Below are positions 11,872 through 24,200 of a stretch of 64,000 bases of DNA, piece by piece; position 1 is the stretch's first letter, and each line of letters begins with the position of its first letter. This DNA comes from Mermis nigrescens (taxonomy: Eukaryota > Nematoda > Enoplea > Mermithida > Mermithidae). The DNA is taken from contig JAVLUZ010000142.1 in assembly GCA_036768485.1 (NCBI GenBank), positions 22,472,290 through 22,536,289 on the forward strand. The letters are read 5' to 3'. A model generated the notes under the pieces. That model made no database searches. It was given only the letters and a program-made list of their open reading frames with translations, and was not told where the DNA came from. Both the position numbers and the translations under genes were made by a program.

Positions 11872-14249
11872 TATCAGTGATCGACCGGGGCCCTGGCCCC
11901 GGCCCCGGCAATCCCCGGCCATTTTTCAGCATCCCCGGCCCCGGCCGGGGCAAGGTCAAAAAATGGCCGGGGCCGGGGAAAAATTTAGTGTAATTCGTAT
12001 TTTGTACAGGCTGTGATACTGGCACTTTTTTATCAATGAGCAAGTGTTAATTTTGAGAACTGTACTGATTAGACCATATGTATACTTACTTAGTCCTTGT
12101 CATAAGTTTTCTACTGTGTATAAATGAGCTTTTAATGAATGAATGTTCAGGAAAATCTGCATATTTTCGATTCCTCCACTTAACTTATTTAAACTAAATG
12201 CTACTTTTAACTCATTCATTCATAGCTATGGCTAAAAGATTTAGAGTTGACAAATACGTTCTATTTCTAGTTAGAAATTGTACGTTTTTAACAAACTATT
12301 TCTACAAAAAACACTTTTACATTCATTTGAATGGGAACCGTGTGCTTTAAAACGCGTTTCCTGTGTAATAGTTATTAGGACCGAGGTTAATTATAGGCGA
12401 ATATAAACTACGCTGCAGAATTGCGTCCGATCCGATAAACTAAATATGTCTCAAATAGTTTCCTAGGGTCCAGAGTTGAGGGAGGGGTGAAATCCCAAAT
12501 TGGAGGACCAGAAAATTAGTGGCAAAACAGGGTCTTTTGACTTTTAATTGTATATTTTAGCTAATTTCTGAGTTTCTAACGCCAAGAATTACTAAAATTG
12601 TCTCAAAACGGCGCGAAGCGCCTAAAAATTTGACATTTCTGCATTCTAAATTTAAATTTTGCCATTTAAAAGATGTATAGGACAGACAATTTTTCATATC
12701 GGAGGGAAATGCCGAAAAATTTTTGGAATTTTATACCTTTTTACAGTTTTTATCTTCCCAAAAATCTTTGTACATGTACAAAGATAGTCCTGGTCTTTGT
12801 ACATCGGGAAAAATCTTTGGCGAATACAAAAAACACTCTTTTGTACATGTAAATTTTTGTATACTTTAATATGGTACAGTAACGATTTCAGTGTGGTAGT
12901 AGAACATAGTTTTTCGACCTTTAGTAGTGTATTTGGCTAATTTTTGGGTTCCTGAATATTTGACATTTTTCCATTTTTCCATTCTAAGCGCAGTGTTGCT
13001 TATTACAAGATTTAATTCGCATATTACAATTTTTGTAATATTTCTCATTTTTGTAGCACAAGTTGTTTTAGCTTTCTCAGTCGAGTTTTATGTGTGAATT
13101 CCATCAGAAGCTCAAAAAATTTCGGCACTTCGCGCCGAACTATCAACTAAATTCAGGCCGAATTATCACATTTAGAAGCACGGTCTTTTTGTATTCGGGG
13201 AAGATTTTTGCTGATGTAAATAGACGTTTCAGGACCGTCTTTGTACATGTACAAAGATTTTTGAAGAACAAAAACTGTAAAAAGGTGTAGAATTCCTTAT
13301 TGAAAATTCTACCATTTGAAAGATTTTCAAAGGGGGGGGTAAGCGGCTGCAAAATGGAGCCGCTTACCCCTTCCCCTGAAAATAGCCGAGGAATATACAT
13401 GTGACAGAGGATTTGGGCCATCCCCCATCTCCGCTTTGAAGCCCCGAACTTCCTTGAAAGTCAGAAAATATTTAACCACCCTCCCCATTTTTTGGCGAAA
13501 GCCTGTGCTTTTTGGCTATTTTTATGTGTTTTTACCATTTTTGATCTAGTCGCTAACCCCCTCCTTCTAAAAATGGCGCGGGACCCCCTACCCTAGATTT
13601 CCAGCCGTTACATGTAGGTATACTGAGAGAACCTCATAAAATTTTAAGCGATTACATGCATGTTTTATAGTGATAGTTTATCTATTTACTCTAGCTCACA
13701 TAATAAAATAATGTATCACTTCGTGAAATTCTAATAGTTAGGTACACTTTTGCCATACTAAAAAATTAAGTTCAAAAAATTCAAAAGGTTTTCACCAAAA
13801 ATCGTCTGACAGTGACTTGTGCCTTGGACCCTGAGGGGTAATACCCCTCCCCATATGGGAATGTGTGATGTCTCATTTATTACATCCAATACCTATTGCA
13901 TCCAATTGCTACAGCAGCAGTAGCCGTAGCTAAGATTCGAATGACACAGAGTGTGCTAATAGCAGCGACATAGACCTTATTGATGATTCAGACAATGAAA
14001 CACTAGACTAAATTTGTTTCTTGTGACATAAATAGTAATAAAACTTGATATGAAAAGCCATTTACTACTGAATGGAGCAATCGCTCATTATTTCTTTCCT
14101 ATGCCCCCCACCCCAAGTATGTGTCATGCAATAATATTTTCCTTGTCTGACCCCGGCCAGCCCCGGCCGCCGGCCCCGGGCCGGGGATTTGTTTCCAGCC
14201 CCGGTACCGCCCCGGCCCCGGCCAAAAAAGTCGCCCCGGTCGATCACTA
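11872..14249. mobile_element. hAT-type element with GC-rich ends
   Basis: Flanked by an 8-bp duplication GTTTTAAC (11864-11871 and 14250-14257). The ends are inverted: TATCAGTGATCGACCGGGG on the left and, reversed, TAGTGATCGACCGGGGC on the right, each leading into runs of CCCCGGCC. No intact transposase is seen. Near the right end (about 13920-14010) an acidic serine-rich frame ends in DLIDDSDNETLD, possibly a relic. The centre (about 12470-13620) holds another repeat with the GGCGC hairpin motif. It fills most of the space between the Sin1 and COG3 exons. Confidence 0.85.
12760..13300. repeat. Repeat with TCTTTGTACATGTACAAAGA palindromes
   Basis: The palindrome occurs at about 12765-12785 and 13238-13258, between TTTTTATCTTCCCAAAAA-like sequence and GGCGCGAAGCGCC-type hairpins. 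Related sequence is at 20930-21350, 26650-27440 and 41640-42370. No protein frame recognised. Confidence 0.6.
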
Positions 14250-15080
14250 GTTTTAACGATCAAAGTGGTCAGAATAGCATATAAAACGCTTTCTCAAGGT
14301 AATGTTGCATTTTAAAAGCATTTTAGTCCATTTTGACTGCATTACATCACTTTTAACGCTAAAAAATGCAGAAATTTATTAATTTTGGGCGCTTTTTCAG
14401 TAAAAAGCATTTAAAAGTACGCGCCAAAAATTTCGACGTTTTTACTGCTTTTGACCTCAAAAATGATGCAAAAAACGTTCCATCAGCTCAAAATTCGCCG
14501 GGTAGTACCTCTTCGGCTGACCCTTCAGGGGTTATACCTCCCTCACCCTCCTTCTATGTGCATGTATGACCCAGAGGTGAGTTTCATGTGCAACTGTGCT
14601 TTGTTGCTCTAGCATAAGGAGACATTGAGAAAATGACTTCTGAAACTGTTGTCGGTGCACTTTGAGGAATTTAGTAGTCATTTTGTTCTATGTTGAATCG
14701 CTTATCAGACTGTAAGTGTTTTGTTTGCCTTTGTTTCCCTTTTCAATAAAGGTGTCGAAGAAAACGATATATCATTTTTTCGCACACCCTGTATATTGTA
14801 AAATTGCATCGAGTTCATTCATGGAAAACGCGAAGAAAAATCATTTACAATTAGTAAATAGAATTGTTGAAATCGTTAACTGTTCATAAGCTTCCAATTA
14901 GTACGAGTAAATGTACATACGTACAAAATACATAAAATTAACGTTGCGTAGAAAACCTGATAAAATTTTTGATCTTGTTATCTGAGGCTGCTGTAAATCA
15001 CTTTAGATTACTATCAAAAAATTCCTTTAATTTTAGATTGTACTATTTCTTTTTATATATTCAAATGATTTACAGCTCAC

Positions 15081-15248
15081 ACAAATATGTTAAATTGCTC
15101 AGATTTTGTTGCATTAGGATTTTCGACCAAAGCCATAACTGGAAAATGAAATTTGGAAACGTGTTCTGAAGGATCCCTGGCAGGTAAATCCGTATCAGCC
15201 GTTCCATCATCTTCAGCCATGTACAACGTGTAGCACCTGACGTCAGGC
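15081..15248 (-). CDS. MAPKAP1: Sin1 CRIM-domain exon 2
   Basis: 168 bp from a TTCCAG acceptor to a GTGAGC donor, phase 2 in and phase 2 out. It reads VRCYTLYMAEDDGTADTDLP, KFHFPVMALVENP and ends in SEQFNIF. The AEDDGE.D.DFP and F.F..LALVE motifs are the strongest Sin1 signature. The acidic loop that contacts AGC-kinase substrates is conserved. No following exon was found. Confidence 0.97.
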
Positions 15249-18200
15249 CTGGAATGTTTGAAAATCAGTACAAAAATATGAACGTACGAGGGTATAGCTT
15301 TTTGGTGAAAAACAACAGATGGCAATACCAATGCTCTATTGTTCGACGAACGTCATAAGACATGCTCAAACACTCAAGCCAACATTCGTGTTATTTTCTA
15401 TGCTTTCTTGCCTAAAGATTGAACTCTGACCTCCAAAACTAGGGTTCAAACACAGATTTCACCTTGTTATCATACAAAAACCTGTATTCCTTAAAACAAG
15501 ACCTAAAGATTCGGAAGACAGGATGTCTAATGAGACAAAATCAGGAGATTAAGGCGAATGATCTATTTGGTGGAGCCTGCAATCAACCATAGTTTCTTGT
15601 GAAAGCCGTAGCTTTGTGAGGTGGTGCATTATATTGCAAAATCGGCACACCATTGGCCATCATCCCGCTCTTATTTTCTCGATTAATTTTTGCAACTGGT
15701 TCAAGAGTTAGCAGGCGTAAAGTCAATCAATAGAGGATTGAGAATCCCAAGAAAATTTACAACATTATGTTTTTGGCCGATTTGAACGCCTTGGTTTTCG
15801 ATGCTGGTTTTGATGCCTCCCTTACTCGCTGAATTGACTGATGTTTGGTTTTGGATTATAGCAGTAAACCCGAGCTTCATCACCAAATACTATTTGTTTA
15901 GTAAAGTTTTCTGTATCTTGTTCAAATAAGTGAAAAAATACTTAATGTTTTCAGCTCAATTATGCTTTTACTCAGCTGTCAACAAATAGGGCTCCCATTT
16001 AGCGCATACCTTTGACAATTCCAAATCTTCTGTTAGAATTGACTATGATGTGCTATAATTTAGACTTAATACCGAGATTACCTCCCTTGTCTTCCCCATT
16101 AAACCATGATAAGATTGAATTTCTTCTTGGGTGATCTCAAGTTTAAGATGTCCATTGGACCCCCACCTTCAAAGCGACAGGCCAGTCCTGAGAATTACAA
16201 TTCATTTTTAACACTGCTGAAAGCAATGGCACTAGTTCAATGAACTTCACTCAATTAGACACGAATTTCTGTAGATTTTTGACTCGTGAGCATTAAGTAC
16301 CAAATGATCTCCTGTTACTCAAAAATTCAATTTTCGGCCAACATTATCAGGTACAATTAATTAAAAGTGAATATCTCTAAGAAAAATTGAACAATAATAG
16401 TGAAATTTGAAATATGCACATCAGGTAAGCCCTTAGATGCAAATATAAGAAAAACTTTGCTACAGCTCAATTACTACACAAAAAAGCTACGCCTTTGATT
16501 GATCGACCCTCGTATATTAGGGTTGGCTTTAACAAGTACATAAAGGATTAACCTATCCCTGCCTTAACAATAGTGACAACAAATTTTAAAAGGAATCAAT
16601 AAAAAATTTAGAAAATAAAATAAAATATAAATAAATATGAAAACGAAAAACCGTCCTCACACGATCAATCAAAGCACAAAATATAAGCTGACGATTACAA
16701 TATTTTCTTAATACTGTAATGCTAATATATGATCTAATGTCTAAGTATATACCTTGAGCAATTTCGATTAAGCTTCGTTTCAGTATCGTTTTAAAAATAT
16801 AAATAATTAAGCAAGTGTAATTACGCAATCGAACACGAGTATGCATTGAGTGAGATTGGGAAAGAACAACAAAGATAACTTATTGGTATTAGTTAAAACG
16901 AACAGTGATAAAACTAACGAGTAAAAAAAGTACATTCAACCTACAGCACATATCAATTAATGGAAAAATCATAATATACATACGTATCATCAATGTGTCT
17001 GCAAAATATTCGTCGCTAGTCGCTACCGTATTACAACTGACATACACTTTAATTAAAAAAAACAAGGATGCGTTTCTCAATTTTTTACAAATAGGAAATA
17101 AAGGCCCACATTTTAGGAATACAGCAACGCTCCTTTTAGTCTTATATGATAAATGTCTTTCCTTTTTGTATTAAGCTATTTGCGCGCGTCATTAATTTAA
17201 ATAATTAAACGGTGAAGAGCATATACGCACAGCATGAGAATTCTGGAGGAGAGGTTATATGTTAAACTTTAAAATGCATTTTTTGGGTTCAAAAATTGTG
17301 TATAAGCGTCAAAAACATCGTTTTCGGCGTTTCTTACGATGACCTATCTTTCTTCAGCATAAAACATAAAAAATTTCGAAAAACAAATTTGAAAAATTAT
17401 AATAAATCGAATAAAATGGTCTAAACGTGAGTATATTGCGCGAAGCGCCAAAAAATTTGACACTTTTGATCAGTTAGATAGCTAAAAACGATATAAATCG
17501 CACCTTTTCAACCAATTTTTTGGAAGCTCTTGGAAAATCACGAATTCTAGGAGGAGAGGGTTGTGAAAAATTTACTGGGAGAGTGGTAAATTTTCTAGGA
17601 AAGGGTAAAACACCCCAAACCCCCATCCCAAGATCATGTACAGTGAAGAACGATATTTATTTCACAAAGATAAGAGAGAGAGGTTACTTGAGCTTAGGTT
17701 CATAATTGAGCTCGGTATATTGATTACAGACGAGTCCGATCATTTCGTGAACCTTTGCCGTCTTGATTACAGTGACAGGCACGCATACTGGCGTAGCATT
17801 ATTGGACGATAGATGCAAATATATATTTACCGTTTTGCCGAATTCAGTACCCTACAAATTGAGTAATCTTACTCAATTTTTGACGATCGATAATATTACA
17901 TACAACGATCAAAAAGATAATTTATTTATTTATTTAGCAATTAATTAATTTATTTATTTATTCCTTTATCTATTAATTTATTTAGTTATTTATTCATTTG
18001 ATTAATCTTACTGACAAATAACTGATGCAATAAAATATAATTTTATATATTTAAAGCAAAAATGTCTACCTGCCACATAAACGTGCATCTATAAAATCCA
18101 GTTCTATCAATTAACTATCAACAGTTGAGAACAAATCATCTAAGAATTCGCACTAAAGCCCGAAACATACTTCATCGCGATTCGCGCCGCAAAGAGGTTT

Positions 18201-21200
18201 GCAGCTGCAGTATACCCAAAAATGTGACGTCACGGTGCGAAACTGACGCGGCGAAATTCGCCTGCCGCTTGCGCCACCTGGGAATACTTAAGCCCGAAAC
18301 GCACTTCTACGCGATTCGCGCCGCAAAGGGGTTTGCGGCCACAGTATACCCAAAAATGTGACGTCATGGCGCGAAACTGGCGCGGCGAAATTCGTCTGCC
18401 GCTTAGCGTCACCTAGGCATACTTCATGCGGCGCCGTCGCCGCGCAGCGAAAAAAATGGCGCCAACTGGGCGATCCTTCGCGGCTTCGCTGCCGCTTCGC
18501 TCGATGTTGGCATACTCCGCGCGGATTGCCGCAATGATAGCGCGTTGATTTCTTTCATAATCGATTTTTTAAAATTGGCGAAAGCTCATTTGAATTCATT
18601 TATGCATTCACAATGTAGGTTACCATGTTAGGACACCATGTACATATGTATGTATGTACCACTGATGTCGGCTGGTTAGCAGAATCACACGATATCATTC
18701 TGAAACAGATGGAGGAGGTTTTGCACTTGCTTGTTATCTGCACAGTGCAGGAAAATTCTGCGCCTCATTTATCAGTGTTGTATCGAAATCCATGATCCTA
18801 AGCAAAAAATGCGTACAGCAAAAATAAAATCACACAACCGAGTGGTCAGAAGCATTCAGGATTCATGCACCTTTTCTATACAAGAAATGACTAAACTTCC
18901 AGAATCAATGAATGAACGTCCCGCATGAATTTTTTAACACTATTTATTCATAGAAGGTATGTATGTACGCAATAATTAAAAGCTACACAACAAATTTGAG
19001 ACAGTCCGATCAAAACGTACAAATCCAGTACTGCCGCATACGTACTTCTATGACATTTCAAAATCGACGAAAATCGTTTGCGCTCACTTAGAAACGTATT
19101 TCATTATAGATTCAGAGCAGGTCGATACCGGCGCACCTCATTAGCATTCGCGAGGAAAGTCCAAACGTTTGAACTTCTGCGGCGCGGCGAAAAAATTCGA
19201 AAAGATGCTAAAAATAGACATTATTTGCTTTTCGCCGCGAGGTGAATATGCCATGAAAAGCGGCAAAAAATTGGACTTTAGCGAATTTGGTTGCGGCGCG
19301 GCGACCGCTTGAAGTATGCCTTGGGCCGCTTGAAGTATGCCTTGAAATGCGGCGCGACAAACTTCGCGCCTCGTCGCGCGGCGCCAGGAAGTATGCCATG
19401 GGTCAGCGCGAATTCGGCGCAGCGACCGCTGCGGCGAATTTGCGCCGTTGCTGCGCCGCGTGAGTATGTTTCGGACTTTACGCGGCGCGGTCGCCGTGCG
19501 GCAAGAAAAAATGGCGCCAACTGGGCGACCCTTCGCCGCTTCGCTCGATGTTAGCATACTCCGCTCGAATTGCCGCAATGATAGCGCGTTGATTTCTTTC
19601 ATAATCGATTATTTTAAAAATCGGCGATCGATACCGGCGCACCTCATTAGCATTTCCAAGGAAAGTCAAACGTTTGGACTTCTGCGGCGAGGCGAAAAAA
19701 TTCGAAAAGATGCTAAAAACAGACATTATTTGCTTCTCGCCGCGAGGTGAAGTATGCCATGAAAAGCGGCAAAAAATTGGACTTTAGCGAATTTGGTTGC
19801 GGCGCGGCGGCCGCTTTAAGTATGCCTTGGGCAGCTTGAAGTATGCCTTGAAATGCGGCGCGACAAACTTCGCGCCTCGCTGCGCGGCGCCAGGAAGTAT
19901 GCCATGGGTCAGCGCAAATTCGGCGCGACGACCGCTGCGGCGAATTCGCGCCGTTCGCCGCGCCGCATGAAGTATGTTCCGGGCCTGAGTCAAGAGCTAG
20001 AGCATTAACATTAATAAAGTGCAGTGGCCTGAATAAGTGTTTTATTATAAAACTTATAATCCTAGAATGATAAGTCCGGCGTTATTTGAAAAACAATAAA
20101 TTTTCATTCGACTTCTCTGACTTAAATTTTGCCTCGCTGTGCATCAGTTTCATTTATCAAATATAATGCACTCGCCTGAGCATCAAATTTAGCATATTTA
20201 GCAAACGGGTTCATCGGCATCGATTCACTCGACTCCAGAAGTTTGGTGACAAACGAGATTTTAGGAAGTGTTCTATCGTGATTGCACAGATTTTTCCTTG
20301 GAAAAGGTTCTTCGCCATTACCTTCCTTGACCATCTGCAAACTTTTAGACAAATCTGCTTTATCTTTCCATTTTATCCGTACAATGTTGCTTTTCGCAGC
20401 ATGTTTCTTCCTACGTAAATCTAAGCATGCCGACATTCTAGACTGGCGGGGCCTTACGAAGCCTGAATGAAGCGTACAGAGCTCATTACAAAAACGTTAT
20501 AAGTAGAGTGCGGATTTTTAACTGGATCCACGTAGGTAGCTTTTTAAAAACTAATTTGAAATATACTCAATGAAAACGTCTAAAACGAAGTTTCAACATG
20601 GTAGGATGAGTCTTATTTTCACGTAATTGCACGTAATTTGACATTTTCCCCGTAATTCCACGTAATCAGAGTAAATATGAAAGTTACACGTACCTAGTTT
20701 GACATTTTTAGTACTAATGCGCATGTTAAACCTTATTGACTACTTGCCAGGTCAAAAATATCGGTGTCTTAAAGGTTAGTTTAATTGCACGACAAAATAA
20801 AATGAAATCTTTCATTTAGTCATAAAAATTTATTATAGTCATCAAACAGCCGATTGTTCAGCACATAGAATCTCAAGATGCTGACGATCATAAATGTAGA
20901 GAAGGGGATTGGGGCAAAGTTTTTTTTGTACAAGGTCCGTTTGTACATGTACAAAGATGGTCCCCAAAAGTCTTTGTACATTTTTGTACACACAAATTTT
21001 TGGGTACTGAAATATGGTACAGTAGCGATTTTGGTGTTGTACAAACAGAGTTTCTCGACTTTTGTTAGTGTATTCTAGCTAATTTCTGGGTCTCTAAAGG
21101 CAAAAATGACTAAGAATCATCTTGAAACGGCGCGAAGTGCCGAAAAATTTGACATTTTCTTCTTTTGAAATGCAATCTCTGCCATTATAAAGATGTGTAG

Positions 21201-24200
21201 AACACACAATTACTCATTTCGGCGCGAAGCGCCGAAAATTTTGCAAACTTTAGACCTTTTTTGCAATTTTTGTCTTCCCAAAAATCTTTGTACATGTACA
21301 GAGACGGTCTCGAAAAGTCTTTGTACATCGGGAAAAATCTTTGCCGAATACAAAAAAAACACTGGATAGGAGGGGGACCCCCAATCAAAATTGCAACTCC
21401 CCCATCCCCCAAAGCCAGAAAACTTTTGACTCCCCCATTTTTGAATAAAAATCGAATTTTTCGGCCGTTTTTAGGCGTTTTTTAACCGTTTTAAAAATTT
21501 GTGGTCAATTACCCCTCCCCCACCTAAAATTGGCTGGATACCCCCAATTTCGAGCCGTTACATGTATACTGACGATGCTGTCTATTTTTGCCAATGAAAA
21601 ATTTGCATCGAGCTTATCAAGAAACCCTGATGAAGTAGTACGACTTATGGCAGACAAAAATTCATAATTTTGACTAGAACGTCATATGCACCGTTGTTTT
21701 GGTTGCTGTAGAGCGATCTTTTTCACAATATAAACAGATTCTCAGTGATAGGCGTGAAGGCTTTACGTTTAAAACTATTGAGACGATTAATGTTGTGTTT
21801 TGTTGCGTTTTTGAATGAATAAAATGAGTTCTGTCACGCTAATTTGCATAAGTATTGGAAAAATTTCCACGTAATAATCCACATAAAATGCCTCATTTAT
21901 CCACGTAATCTTCTACGTAAATTGGTATTTTTTCAATGTGAATATCCGGGCTTTAGTTATAACTAATACGCAATTTACATATACGAGTACATACCAGAGA
22001 TGTTGAATATTAATAATTTTAGAATTATTAAATCGAATTTTCATTATATGTTTACTCAGGTCCGTATCCAGGATTTTATTTCAAAGAGGGGGGCCGAAAA
22101 TTTTTGAACCAGATATCTCGAGAACCATTAGGAGATAGGCAAAATAAAGGCAGTTTTGAGCGTATCTCGGCGAGCTCTATACGATGGTGAGGAAAAAGTT
22201 CAAAAACATATGAAAATTTTCCACTCCATTTCATATTGATATACAGCAAGTTTATCATTTAAGCTGATTTCTCATCACTTAATCGACGAATTATTTCTTA
22301 TCTCTTGCCTTTGCACTTAATCATTGTGCTTTACAGAGGAAAACAATACAGATAATAAAGGATTCGGCACCAAGCGCCGAAAAAAATTGACATATTCTGC
22401 ATGTCAAGCTCGAATTTGGGCGATTTTGAGCGGGCTAGAGACAAAAAATATATATAAACAATGAATACGGCGCTGAGCGCCAGGAAAAATCTCATGTTTC
22501 CCATGTCATAACTCAAATTTGAGCTGTTTTGAGTGAGCTAAAAGGCAAAAACTATAGCTGAGCAATGAATCCGGCGCACAGCGCTGGAAAAAAATTGACA
22601 TTCTCTCTATGTCTAACTCAAATTTGAATGATTTTTAGCGGTTTAGACGACAAAACTATACATAAACAATAAATCCGGCTCGAAGCGCCGGAAAATTTTG
22701 AGTTTACTAGCTCAAAAGTACGCTAAAAACCTGTTTTGGCGGTGTTTCAGACGCACTTCGCCAATTTTTAATTTTTTCTTTGGGGGACCCTTGGGAAAAA
22801 CAAAAATTTTTCCCATTCCGGGCCCCGCCCCCCCCTGGATACGGCCCTGTGTATACTAAAAAGCCGGCACCTTTTCACTTTATCTCATTTAATAAGACAA
22901 AGAATTAGATCTTTATTTGGGAAATGAAGTTTCAAAGTGCCTTTTTTCGCCAAAAACGGTAGATAAACGTCAAAAACATCGTTTTTCGGCGTTTTTGACA
23001 ATGCCCTATCTTTTTGAAGCATAAGAACATGATCAAATGGAAAAAATCAAAAAATTCAAACAAATTGAACGAAACATATTCAAAAAATCAGTGTGAAAAT
23101 TTGATACTTTCGAGCAAATAGATAGCTAAAAATGCTTAGAGAGCACCTTTTCTACAGATTTTTTGGTAGTTTTGGAAAATCGTGAATTTGGGAAGGAGCG
23201 AAAAAATTTCTAGAGTGTGGAAACTTTTCTGGGAAGTAAAAATTCCATAAACTTCCCCCCCGATCAGGTATGGTGCCACACATGCACACTGAGGGGGGTA
23301 TTCTCCCTACCACAACCTTTGAAAGGCATACCCCCTCAGGCCATTTGCGGGCGAGACCTATTGTTGGAATTATGAAAGAGCGCCAAATGATGCCCAACAG
23401 TTATAATCTGACGTATTTTTCGAGTAGTACTCTGTCCGTTCATTCACTCAGACACTATTTGTCCATTATTTTATGCATAGTTGATAGTCCAAGTCATTCC
23501 ATCATTCTTATTATTATTTGTTTTCATTCAAACTTAATCACGAATTTTCAAGAAAAGTAAAATACAACGAAATGAAGCATTTTTACGGGTTGTGACCAAA
23601 CGTGGGCGTGAAGAGGATGAAGTTCGGGTTTATTCACCCCTAGAAGTTCGAAGACCGCTCAGACTTCAATTTTCGATTTTTTTCGCAATTTTTTGAGCCA
23701 ATGGATAGTGCTCAATGAAAAACGTTGTGAAATAGTGTTTTTCGCCATACCAACATTTTTAAGATAATTTTTTGACCTTTGAAAACTCTTGCATCCCCCA
23801 GAATTTTGATGGTGAAAAAAATTTCCGAAGGTCAAAAAATGGTCTTAAAAGTGGTCTTAAGGCTTCCGACGTTTCTCATCGAGCACTATCCAATGGTATC
23901 AAAAAATCGCCGAAAAAGCAAAAAAAAATTTCAAAATTTAAAAAAATTGATTTTTGGGGGGTATTTCAACTTCTGGGAGTGCATACTCCCCCCCCGAACC
24001 CCACGCCCACGTGTGCTGCCCACCTATGGTTGTGACATGAGGGGGGGGGGGGTAGAGAACGACAAAAATATCTAAAAAATCAACATGAGCTCATCATTTT
24101 CGCGCCATAATTAGCCGTGAAAATTAATCCCCCCGAGGAAATTCAGTTTACCCCTCACAGAACTTTTGACCGTATGCATCTATGTATGGTACACACTACA

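Noticed and set aside
19141..19602. 153-residue frame and several overlapping frames on both strands
   Set aside because: They fall in the GC-rich repeat where stops are rare. All six frames are open in part, which argues against coding.
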